A DNA stretch of 64,000 bases, taken from the NCBI RefSeq assembly GCF_014637795.1, contig NZ_BMFD01000009.1, positions 62,001 to 126,000 of the forward strand. The letters run 5' to 3'. Under the pieces are notes generated by a model. The model worked only from the letters and a program-made list of their open reading frames with translations, did no database searches and had not been told where the DNA came from. Below, in pieces: positions 24,251 through 32,804 of this stretch. Each line of letters begins with the position of its first letter. The first letter of the stretch is position 1. The DNA comes from Belliella aquatica. Its GTDB lineage: Bacteria > Bacteroidota > Bacteroidia > Cytophagales > Cyclobacteriaceae. Made by a program: the position numbers and the translations under genes.

Positions 24251-26542
24251 CTATTTCCATTCAATTCTTGCAGTTTTCAAATCCCTTGAATTTGGGCCAA
24301 CCATGATATCAAACTCACCAGGCTCAAAGACAAAATCAATATCGAAATTATAGAATTTTAAATTTTCTTTAGTCAGTTCAAATTTAACAGTTTTTGTCTC
24401 TCCAGCTTTCAGAGGTACCTTTTCAAATCCTTTTAGCTCTTTCACCGGACGTGTAATTGAAGCGACCAAATCTCTTATGTAAAGCTGAACCACTTCCAAA
24501 CCATCTCTTTCACCAGTATTTTTAATTTGAATAGAAACTTCCAGCTTCCTATCTCCTTCAAGTGATTTATTGCTGATTTGAATATCTCCATATTCGAATT
24601 GGGTGTAGCTCAATCCATACCCAAATGGATATAAAGGATCATTAGATACGTCTAGGTAATTAGACCTAAACTTCTGGAACCACTCACCATCTGGAAGCGG
24701 TCTTCCAGTATTCTTTTGATTGTAGAAAATTGGAACTTGTCCCACATTTTGTGGAAAAGTAGCCGTGAGTTTCCCTGAAGGATTCACATCTCCAAAAAGC
24801 ACATCAGCTATAGCATCTCCCGCTTCACTTCCAGCAAACCATACATTTAAAATCGCAGGAACATTCTCTGACTCCCATTTGATCGCCAATGGTCTGCCAG
24901 TGAAGAGAACCAAGACAACAGGCTTACCCGTGTCCAAAAGCGCTTGCATCAGTTTTCTCTGATTTTCGGGCATTTCAATATCTGATCTACTAGCCGCTTC
25001 ACCACTCATCTCAGCAGATTCTCCCATAGCCATTAGAACCACATCTGATTTATTAGCAGCTGCTACAGCTTCTTTGATCAAAAGATCCTCTGATCTTTCA
25101 TCTCTATAAGTTGGCTTTCCAAAAATACTTACTCTTGCTTCATATTCTGCATCAGGAACGACATTAGCGCCACGCGCAAGAATGATATTTGCTTGATCTC
25201 CCAAAGCCTTTTCAAGTCCATCTTTTAAGGACACAGATTCGGCAAATCGACCAGCCACACTCCATGTTCCTGCCATGTTTTCTCTATTGTCAGCCATTGG
25301 ACCTATTAGAGCTATCGTACCTTTCTTTTGAAGTGGAAGAATATCTCCTTCATTTTTCAATAAAACTAAAGATTGAGCCGCAATATTTCTTGCAATCGCT
25401 CTATGCTCTGCATTGAAGATTTCGTTTTTCGATCTTTCTGGATCAGCATATTTATAAGGATCATCAAACAACCCTAATCTGAATTTTGCAATTAGCATTC
25501 TTTTTACTGCAACATCAATTTGTTTTTTAGTGATTTTTCCTTCTTCCAATGACTTAGCCAAAGTTGTCAAGAAACCTTCTCCAACCATATCCATATCAAC
25601 TCCTGCGTTAAGCGCAAGAGCAGATACTTGCTGCAGATCTCCCATACCATGAGCAATCATCTCGTTAATAGCTGTGTAATCCGTAACTACAAAACCATCA
25701 AATCCCCATTGATCTCTCAAAAGATCAGTCATCAACCATTTATTTCCAGAAGCAGGAATTCCATCAATATCATTGAAAGAAGTCATAACAGAACCCACGC
25801 CAGCTTCAACAGCTGCTTGGTAAGGTAAAAAATACTCGTTGAACATGCGTTGACGACTCATATCAACAGAATTGTAATCTCGACCAGCTTCAGGAGCACC
25901 ATACAAGGCAAAGTGCTTGACACAAGCCATAATTGTATTGGCGAGTGTTAAATCATCTCCTTGATAGCCTTGAATCATCGCCTTGGCGATTTTAGCTCCT
26001 AAATATGGATCTTCGCCATTTCCTTCCGAAACTCTCCCCCATCTAGGGTCACGAGAGACATCCACCATTGGTGAAAATGTCCAATTAATCCCGTCTGCAC
26101 TAGCTTCGATGGCTGCAATGCGAGCCGATTGCTCGATCAATTTCATGTCCCACGTGCTTGACAAGCCTAAAGGAATCGGGAATAAGGTTTCATAGCCATG
26201 TATAACATCCATTCCAAAAAGCAAAGGAATCTTCAATCGGCTCTCTTCTACAGCTACACGTTGAATTTCTCTTATTTTTTCGGCAGACTTCAAGTTAAAA
26301 AGACCACCAACTTTTCCTGCTTTAATGCTGACTGCAATATCTGAACTCCCCGCTTCCCCTGTAGTAATATCTCCGCCAACAGGTAAATTTAATTGTCCCA
26401 ACTTCTCTTCGAGGGTCATTAATGCTAAGACAGAATCGGCTCGAGCTTCCAAATTATCTGAGGAATTATTGCTTACTGACGTGGAACAAGAGCTCGAGAT
26501 CCATCCCAAAAGCAAAATATATAGGATATATTTATTTAACAT
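24251..26542 (-). CDS. bglX: GH3 family beta-glucosidase, lipoprotein
   Basis: An exported GH3 beta-glucosidase of 763 aa, the length of E. coli BglX. The N-terminal lipoprotein signal (YILLLGWISSSC, C19) anchors it in an envelope membrane. The GH3 N-terminal TIM barrel has the KHF motif (209-211) and the nucleophile D288 in GFVVTDYTAI. The alpha/beta sandwich starts near 395 (SLVLLKNEGDILPL) and a fibronectin-like C-terminal domain ends the protein (about 665-763). It is the last gene of the locus. Next to two GH144-like endo-glucanases, the likely substrates are sophorose and short beta-1,2-glucan oligomers; this is inferred from context, since GH3 specificity cannot be read here. Confidence 0.92.
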   Translation of the reverse strand: MLNKYILYILLLGWISSSCSTSVSNNSSDNLEARADSVLALMTLEEKLGQLNLPVGGDITTGEAGSSDIAVSIKAGKVGGLFNLKSAEKIREIQRVAVEESRLKIPLLFGMDVIHGYETLFPIPLGLSSTWDMKLIEQSARIAAIEASADGINWTFSPMVDVSRDPRWGRVSEGNGEDPYLGAKIAKAMIQGYQGDDLTLANTIMACVKHFALYGAPEAGRDYNSVDMSRQRMFNEYFLPYQAAVEAGVGSVMTSFNDIDGIPASGNKWLMTDLLRDQWGFDGFVVTDYTAINEMIAHGMGDLQQVSALALNAGVDMDMVGEGFLTTLAKSLEEGKITKKQIDVAVKRMLIAKFRLGLFDDPYKYADPERSKNEIFNAEHRAIARNIAAQSLVLLKNEGDILPLQKKGTIALIGPMADNRENMAGTWSVAGRFAESVSLKDGLEKALGDQANIILARGANVVPDAEYEARVSIFGKPTYRDERSEDLLIKEAVAAANKSDVVLMAMGESAEMSGEAASRSDIEMPENQRKLMQALLDTGKPVVLVLFTGRPLAIKWESENVPAILNVWFAGSEAGDAIADVLFGDVNPSGKLTATFPQNVGQVPIFYNQKNTGRPLPDGEWFQKFRSNYLDVSNDPLYPFGYGLSYTQFEYGDIQISNKSLEGDRKLEVSIQIKNTGERDGLEVVQLYIRDLVASITRPVKELKGFEKVPLKAGETKTVKFELTKENLKFYNFDIDFVFEPGEFDIMVGPNSRDLKTARIEWK

Positions 26543-26708
26543 AACATTTAAGTTTTCAATAAAGGAAATAGGTTTATAAAGTCAATCTTCTAATTGATGA
26601 CAAGTTACAAACTTCTGAAGGGAAATTTCCCTAGAGAAGTACAAATCACCTAAAATCAGTTAGCTTGAATTATAGTTAAGCTTCAAATCTATTTTCTTTC
26701 TGAGAATT

Positions 26709-28070
26709 TTATTTTAAATGAGGACTTTGGAATTCTAATTTTGATAAACCCTCTTGTACCTCGGGCGATGACATAAATAGATCCCAAAGCAATCCTGTCC
26801 TGTGATTTTCGATCATTACCACAATTGGACCTTGGTCAATTGCCAAATATCGCTGTGGAAACCAATTTTCACTTGCACTGAAAGCATCATAGAATCCATA
26901 TTTTCCAAAAAGCTTTTCACCATATTCTTCAAACCAATATCGCATGGCCTCCATGGAGTATTCTGGAGTGTATGGAAATGAAGATAATGCGGCAGTGGGT
27001 GAAATCACGCCTTTATCCTTGTCCACTCCAGGAGCATGTGCAGCGTATCCATTTACTGAGTAGCTCGCAGTCAATCCCCAAGAGTTTTCTCCATAACCTT
27101 CAAAACCATTTGGATTTTCAACACACCAAGCTCTATTGGCGAGTGTATGATTGACATTTTGTCTCCAATAATCTGCATATTGATCTTGCAGACCTCGTGG
27201 ATCTAGGCCAACAAATGAATAATGTGCCCAAAAAAGTGGTCCACCCAATTCCGCTGCTCCATTGTGTTTGAGTTCTAAAAGATGCCCATAAGGTTCAGAA
27301 TCATTCTTAATTTCTCCACTTCTTGCCCAACCTTCTTGATAAAGAATTGGATCAATTGCATGAGTTGGTGATGAAGCTGCAAGGATATAAGTTATCAGCG
27401 TTTCATCATAGCCCATGAGCGCATGATTCTTTTGAAAGTCTATATTTGGTGACCAATGCCATAACAAAACATTCTCGTTCTTTCTCTTGTACCATGACCA
27501 CTCCATCTCTTCATAAAGCTTCGTTATTCTAGTCGCAAGTTCTTTTTCTTCCTCTGTTCCATCTCTAAAATATTGTCTAACAGTTAATAAACCTTGCATT
27601 AAGAATGCAGACTCTACCAAATCTCCCCCATCATCATCCGATCCAAAAGGCTTGACCTTTCCTGTTTCACCATGAATCCAATGCGACCAAATTCCATGAA
27701 ATCGGTCTGCTTTTTCAAGATAATTTACGATTTTCCTCAATCGCTCAAATCCCTCTTGTCGAGAGATAAAACCTCTTTCAATACCAACCAATATGGACAT
27801 TATTCCAAATCCTGATCCACCTGTAGTGACCACATTCTGATCATTTTCGGGATAATCTCCATCTAAATGAATCCTTTCGCGTGCTAATCCTGAGGTAGGC
27901 TCCGCTCCTTCCCAAAAATATTGGAAGGTTCTGTATTGAACTAATGTCATTAATGAATCATCTGAGATTCTTGTTTCTAAAGACGTACCCTCTACCTCAT
28001 TTTGATTTTTTTGATTACAAGAAAAAACAAATAGTGCTAGAAGGAAATATCCTCCAAGTAAACGCTTCAT
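26709..28070 (-). CDS. GH144-like endo-glucanase lipoprotein (single domain)
   Basis: A 453-aa lipoprotein (signal ending LFVFSC, C18) with one (alpha/alpha)6-barrel domain of the Pfam glycoamylase family, which contains the GH144 endo-beta-1,2-glucanases. Conserved blocks are FWEGAEPTSGLARER, TGGSGFGIMSILVGIERGF, FGSDDDGGDLVESAFLMQGL, GYDETLITYILAASSPTH, and a C-terminal segment reading AIDQGPIVVMIENHRTGLLW. D150 and E153 (in GGDLVE) and E223 (in GYDET) have the spacing I recall for acidic residues tested in GH144 enzymes. It is a close paralogue of the next gene, 10 bp away, which suggests duplication with division of labour. Confidence 0.87.
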   Translation of the reverse strand: MKRLLGGYFLLALFVFSCNQKNQNEVEGTSLETRISDDSLMTLVQYRTFQYFWEGAEPTSGLARERIHLDGDYPENDQNVVTTGGSGFGIMSILVGIERGFISRQEGFERLRKIVNYLEKADRFHGIWSHWIHGETGKVKPFGSDDDGGDLVESAFLMQGLLTVRQYFRDGTEEEKELATRITKLYEEMEWSWYKRKNENVLLWHWSPNIDFQKNHALMGYDETLITYILAASSPTHAIDPILYQEGWARSGEIKNDSEPYGHLLELKHNGAAELGGPLFWAHYSFVGLDPRGLQDQYADYWRQNVNHTLANRAWCVENPNGFEGYGENSWGLTASYSVNGYAAHAPGVDKDKGVISPTAALSSFPYTPEYSMEAMRYWFEEYGEKLFGKYGFYDAFSASENWFPQRYLAIDQGPIVVMIENHRTGLLWDLFMSSPEVQEGLSKLEFQSPHLK

Positions 28071-28080
28071 AATTTGGGGT

Positions 28081-30042
28081 TTAATAGTTGAAATTTAATT
28101 TATCTAAACCTGCTTTCACTTGTTCATCTTGCATAAACAAGTCCCAAAGCAATGCAGTCCGGTGATTTTCTATCATGATAATAATGGGGCCCTGATCAAT
28201 CGCGAGATAAGAGTCTGCAACCCAATCTTCGGTTTGATTATAAGCATCATAAAAACCATACTCTCCCCATAGCTTATCTCCTATTTTATAATAAAAAAAT
28301 TCCAAAGCCTGAATGGACTCTTCAGGAGTGTAAGGCATGGATGAAAGTGCTGCTGTTGGAGTAATTACACCCAAATCATTGGTGGGTGAATGTGCAGAAT
28401 ATCCCAAATGATTATCACTTGCAGTCAGTCCCCACGAAAAATTTGAAATCCCTGCAAAGCCTTGAGGGTTTTGAACACAATAGGCTCTATTTATTAAAGT
28501 ATGATTCCTTCCCTGGGTCCAATAATTGGCATATTGATCAGAAAGATTTCTTGGGTCTAGACCCAAAAAAGAATAATGAGAGTAAAACAAAGGACCACCA
28601 AAACTCTCTCCAAGTGGCAAAAGGTGTGTATAAAAAGTCCCCCCATTTCTCATCGATCCATTTCTTGCCCAACCATTATCGTATACTGTTTTTGTAATTG
28701 GGTGAGTGGGTGAAGCAGCAGCAAGTACATAAACAAGTAGTGATTCATTGTATCCTCTGATTGGTAAATTCATCGCCCATTCGTGTTGGGGCGACCAATG
28801 CCAGTACAAAACGTCCTGACCACCTCTTGTATACCATGACCATTCTACTTCTTCCCAAAGCTTCGTAATCTGATCGATGATGGATTTTTCAATGGGGTGT
28901 GATGCATCCAAATATTGTCTGACTGTTAGCAAACCTTGAATCATAAAAGCAGTTTCTACCAAATCTCCTCCGTTGTCAAACTGAGAAAATGGTAAAACCC
29001 TTCCAGTATTTCCGTCAAACCAATGTGGCCAAGCACCATGAAATCTATCTGCTGCTTCCAAAAAATCAACAATCTTTTTTAATCTCTCAACTCCTTCAGT
29101 CCGATTAATAAAACCTCTTTCAATGCCTACCAAGATGGCCATTACACCAAATCCAGAACCACCAACAGTCACAAGGTTTCCTGAAGTATTTCGCTCTCGG
29201 GCCATTCCACTAGCTGGATGCCCAAAATCCCAAAAATATCTAAAGGTTTGTTCTTGAACTTTAGTCAAAAGCTGATCAATTGGTATCTGTGGGAATTTAC
29301 TTCCTTCGGCAATCGGTTTTGTGAAAACATTTGTTGGTGTAAGCGCTTCTAATGTTCCTGCAACACTTTCAATGCCTTGGGCAATCCTAAGTTCATATTT
29401 AGAAAAATCTTTAAGTCTAATATTTGAATTTATTTTTATTTTGTTTTCTACTATTTCAAAATCAAGTTGGGTGGCAGTAGGACCGACTAAAGTGATTTTA
29501 TCGGAAAGCACTTGATCTGTCAATATCTTATGTGATAATTCCATTTCTACACTGAAATCAAGAGGTACATTGATAATTCTGCCAAAATTTGTCACCAAAG
29601 CATCCTCTGAAGTAAATTTTATAAAAGAAACTCGGTTTTGAAGTGTCCTGAAATTAATGGTTGAATTAAGTACATTTTCACCATTAGCTCCTTTCAGATT
29701 GGAAAACTCAATTTTGTATCTCGAAAATGCTGACAGTACTCCAGCTGGAAAAATAACAAGGTTACGGTTATTTGAAATTAAAGATGTTGTGAAACCTACG
29801 TTTTGCCCATTTTCATTTGTAAATGTAATTCCACTGGAAATTGACCTGAGATCTAACGGACCAGAAAAACTAAAAGATAGCGCTCTATCTAATGGGACAT
29901 TGATATAATACCCATCTTCTTGGGTAAGTTCTTCAGCACCCGATTCAAATTTTTCCAAAGAAATATCAGGGAAGCTATCTTCCTCTTTACACGAGAAAAG
30001 AGCAATAGATAAAATTAGAATAAAGGAGATTTTATTGAGCAT
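28081..30042 (-). CDS. GH144-like endo-glucanase with N-terminal Ig-like domains
   Basis: A 653-aa lipoprotein from the ATG at 30042, which gives a clean signal (ISFILILSIALFSC, C18); an in-frame TTG at 30087 lies inside a hairpin and was rejected. Residues about 35-240 form two Ig-like domains of the SbsA/Big_5 type (PLDRALSFSFSGPLD and PLDFSVEMELS openings). The catalytic GH144-like barrel occupies about 258-653 with the same blocks as its paralogue: D360 and E363 in GGDLVE, and E433 in GYNES. The extra domains may lift the enzyme from the outer membrane for first attack on long chains. It is followed 10 bp later by the single-domain paralogue. Confidence 0.87.
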   Translation of the reverse strand: MLNKISFILILSIALFSCKEEDSFPDISLEKFESGAEELTQEDGYYINVPLDRALSFSFSGPLDLRSISSGITFTNENGQNVGFTTSLISNNRNLVIFPAGVLSAFSRYKIEFSNLKGANGENVLNSTINFRTLQNRVSFIKFTSEDALVTNFGRIINVPLDFSVEMELSHKILTDQVLSDKITLVGPTATQLDFEIVENKIKINSNIRLKDFSKYELRIAQGIESVAGTLEALTPTNVFTKPIAEGSKFPQIPIDQLLTKVQEQTFRYFWDFGHPASGMARERNTSGNLVTVGGSGFGVMAILVGIERGFINRTEGVERLKKIVDFLEAADRFHGAWPHWFDGNTGRVLPFSQFDNGGDLVETAFMIQGLLTVRQYLDASHPIEKSIIDQITKLWEEVEWSWYTRGGQDVLYWHWSPQHEWAMNLPIRGYNESLLVYVLAAASPTHPITKTVYDNGWARNGSMRNGGTFYTHLLPLGESFGGPLFYSHYSFLGLDPRNLSDQYANYWTQGRNHTLINRAYCVQNPQGFAGISNFSWGLTASDNHLGYSAHSPTNDLGVITPTAALSSMPYTPEESIQALEFFYYKIGDKLWGEYGFYDAYNQTEDWVADSYLAIDQGPIIIMIENHRTALLWDLFMQDEQVKAGLDKLNFNY

Positions 30043-30057
30043 TATTGATTGGCTGTA

Positions 30058-30095
30058 TAAAAAAGGGAGGGTTAGGATATGTCCCAACCCTCTCT
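30058..30095 (-). terminator. Intra-operon hairpin before the glucanase genes
   Basis: A 14-bp stem (agggagggttagga/tcccaaccctctct, one wobble and one mismatch) is followed on the minus strand by T6. It lies between the LamG lipoprotein stop and the glucanase ATG only 16 bp further on. A partial terminator that lowers enzyme expression relative to susCD, or an RNA-processing hairpin, would both fit. Confidence 0.7.
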
Positions 30096-30129
30096 GTTTA
30101 ATAAAATTTAAACTACTGAACTATTGTAA

Positions 30130-31212
30130 TTAAAGTCTATCAGTATCAATAATTGCTTGAATTTCAGCTTGGGTTAAAGCCTTACTGAAAATCCTCAATT
30201 CATCTATCAAGCTTTGCGTAGACAAATGCCCCCACTCTGAAAAACGAGGAGCTCCTGATCCAATTGATAAAAGATCACATCCCGTCCAATCGATACCTGG
30301 AAATGTTCCTTGACTGACAACTTGACCGTCTAAATAAACAGCCGCTCTTGATCCTGAAATTGAAATGGCAATATGCACCCATTCATTTTTACTTGGGTCA
30401 ATATCAGCTGCTGCACCACCATCAAACCAGTTGTCACCTGATCCATTTCCTACGTTCAATTTGACTCTTTGCATGGATCCAGCTGCTTCTCGGAATAATC
30501 TAAAGCCATGATTCCTGAAATTTTGATTTGTGGGATTATTTGGATCAGGTGGACCCATAACCAATATTCCCGCTCTATCTGGGCTTGGATTTACTTTATA
30601 CCAAAACGCTGCTGAAAACTCTTGATTTCTCAAACCCTCTGTTGGGAATGTGAGGTAACCACTGCTACTACCTTGATAAGCTCTTCCTTTTATTCCTGTA
30701 GCAAAGCCTGGCGAACCATTGATCGCCGCTTCTTCTACACTGACTAACTCTAAATAATCCCCGTCGAAAGGTAAATAAAAGATTTCCCCATCATAAACAG
30801 GATCATAAGGCTCTATTTTTTCAAAAATTACCGTTTCGGTTGTGGTCTTACCTGAAAGATCCTTTGCTTCAATAGAAAGTATATGTTCTCCATTCCCTAA
30901 TTGATCATAGTTGAACGTTCGGACTAACCTTCTGTAATCAAGAAAATCTGTCACTTGTAGTAATTCAGTTCCATTCAGTCTTACAATTACAGACTCAATT
31001 TCGATGTCATCAGACACTTCAAAATTAATATTTAGGTTTGTGACTGCTTCAGGAACTCTAATTTGCGTCCCATCCAACGGAAAATTGATGACTACTTCGG
31101 GAGCTTCCTCGTCAGGACCTACAGCAACAGGGACAATATCATCTATATATGTGGCATCGCATCCGAAAGCAAAAAGAGCAATTGCGATGATATAAATATT
31201 TAACTTTTTCAT
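30130..31212 (-). CDS. LamG-domain surface lipoprotein, likely glycan-binding
   Basis: A 360-aa lipoprotein (signal ending IALFAFGC, C18). Residues about 38-130 form an Ig-like domain (PEVVINFPLDGTQIRVP opening). Residues about 140-350 form a LamG/concanavalin-like jelly roll with FSAAFWYKVNPS, EWVHIAISISGSRAAVYLDGQ and LIDELRIFSKALTQAEIQAI, the classic LamG closing motif. It takes the position after susD where polysaccharide loci encode surface glycan-binding proteins (SusE/F type), so glycan capture at the cell surface is the inferred role. No catalytic residues of a glycosidase are visible. Confidence 0.85.
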   Translation of the reverse strand: MKKLNIYIIAIALFAFGCDATYIDDIVPVAVGPDEEAPEVVINFPLDGTQIRVPEAVTNLNINFEVSDDIEIESVIVRLNGTELLQVTDFLDYRRLVRTFNYDQLGNGEHILSIEAKDLSGKTTTETVIFEKIEPYDPVYDGEIFYLPFDGDYLELVSVEEAAINGSPGFATGIKGRAYQGSSSGYLTFPTEGLRNQEFSAAFWYKVNPSPDRAGILVMGPPDPNNPTNQNFRNHGFRLFREAAGSMQRVKLNVGNGSGDNWFDGGAAADIDPSKNEWVHIAISISGSRAAVYLDGQVVSQGTFPGIDWTGCDLLSIGSGAPRFSEWGHLSTQSLIDELRIFSKALTQAEIQAIIDTDRL

Positions 31213-31245
31213 TTTTATTTATTTAAATGTGATGGAATCAAAATA

Positions 31246-32790
31246 TTATCCTTGCGGCGTATTAGCCGTTAATTGAGGAAGAATATCTTGTTGTTCTAAA
31301 GGATATGGTAAGTATTTGTTAAATTCTTGTTGGAAATTTCTTCCTCCAAAATTCAACTCACTCCCTCTGTTGTATCTCATTAGGTCGTAAAACCTAATAC
31401 CCCATTCCATTCCAAATTCTGCAAATTTCTCATCAAGCACTGTTTCAAGCGTAACCATGCTGACAGGCCCTAAACCCGCTCTATTTCTAACCAAATTCAC
31501 AGCAGCGGTTGCCGAGATTGAGGAAGTATTGGCGCCATTTACAATCGCCTCTGCATGCATCAATAATATTTCTGAGTATCGTATTACTGTTAGATTCTTG
31601 TTTTCTCCATAAGAGAATCTACCTGGAGTCAGCTGTGTGGAAGGTAAATAATGCTTTCCACTCATGAAATTATATCGAGGATGATTGTTGAACACGTCAC
31701 CATCTGGAGTTACATTAGATATCCAATTAGGCAGGTTAGAATAGTTTGGATCTGACTCTATCTCAGCAATCCCATCAGGAGTAAATATTACAGTCGTTTC
31801 TAGACGCGTTCTTTCATTTCTGTCTAACATAAACTTTATGTATTTGGTCGTTGGAGACCAAAAACCCCATCCTTGAGAAGCACCTGCAACAGTAGGTGTC
31901 CAACTTGCAGGACCAAAGAAATCCCAAAGATATCTTGTCACAGTACCTGTAGCGGTTCCAAAATCTGAGTATTGAAATTCAAATACATTTTCTCTATTTA
32001 ACTTTCCTGGAACTTTGAATAATTGATAATAATCGGGTTCTAAAGCAAATTGATTTGAACTGATGATTTCACTTGTAGCTTCAGCTACTTCTTGCCAGTT
32101 TTTCAATTCGAGATTTGCTTGCGCTTTGATCGCAAGGGCTGTTGCTCTAGTCATTCCACCTCTTATATCAGATCTTTGATTTGGATGAACGTTAGGTAAA
32201 TTAGGAATTGCTTCATCCATTTGAGATGATATATATTCCATAACCTCATCAAAACTCGATAATTCCACATTAAACAAGTCACTTGGCTGTGAGCTATTTG
32301 GGATCAAAATTGTTCCCCATAATCTAGCCAATTGAAGTAGCTCGAAAGACTTCATTACCTTAACTTCTGCAATATATTGCTCAGCTGTTTCGGCTCTCGC
32401 ACCAGCTTCTTGATACTTCCTGATCTCCTCCATCGCACCATTCCAATAAAGAATGTCTGTGTACAGATTCAACCAGGTAGAGTTGTACATCCAAAAGCTT
32501 CGGTCATATCTAAAAAGATCTGTCTCTGTCAAAGGAAACTGATCTCCAGCAGGTGTCACATCATCTCCACGTACAGAGATGATAGGAAATGACTCCCATT
32601 GTAGACTATAAAGTTCTGCATATGCTCCATACAAAAGCAAAATCATATTCTCAGATTGAGAATAATTTGTTCCGTCAGCTATGATCTGATTTTGAAGTGG
32701 TTCGTCAAGCAAATCTGAACATGAAGAGATACTAAACATTGCTGCTAGGATCAATGCTAATCCACTTTTTATAAATTTATTATTTTTCAT
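31246..32790 (-). CDS. susD: SusD/RagB-type glycan-binding lipoprotein
   Basis: A 514-aa outer-membrane lipoprotein (lipobox ISSCSDLLDEP, C24; the SCSDxLD motif is typical of SusD). The N-terminal SusD-like part has TPR-like helices (SENMILLLYGAYAELYSL), and the C-terminal RagB/SusD domain ends with EFGMEWGIRFYDLMRY and FNKYLPYPLEQQDILPQLT. The YPLPQxEL-like closing motif is present. It forms the lid on the SusC pore and binds the oligosaccharide. It lies 14 bp after susC and 33 bp before the LamG gene, as in a canonical locus. Confidence 0.95.
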   Translation of the reverse strand: MKNNKFIKSGLALILAAMFSISSCSDLLDEPLQNQIIADGTNYSQSENMILLLYGAYAELYSLQWESFPIISVRGDDVTPAGDQFPLTETDLFRYDRSFWMYNSTWLNLYTDILYWNGAMEEIRKYQEAGARAETAEQYIAEVKVMKSFELLQLARLWGTILIPNSSQPSDLFNVELSSFDEVMEYISSQMDEAIPNLPNVHPNQRSDIRGGMTRATALAIKAQANLELKNWQEVAEATSEIISSNQFALEPDYYQLFKVPGKLNRENVFEFQYSDFGTATGTVTRYLWDFFGPASWTPTVAGASQGWGFWSPTTKYIKFMLDRNERTRLETTVIFTPDGIAEIESDPNYSNLPNWISNVTPDGDVFNNHPRYNFMSGKHYLPSTQLTPGRFSYGENKNLTVIRYSEILLMHAEAIVNGANTSSISATAAVNLVRNRAGLGPVSMVTLETVLDEKFAEFGMEWGIRFYDLMRYNRGSELNFGGRNFQQEFNKYLPYPLEQQDILPQLTANTPQG

Positions 32791-32804
32791 GATAGGTCTC
32801 CTTT

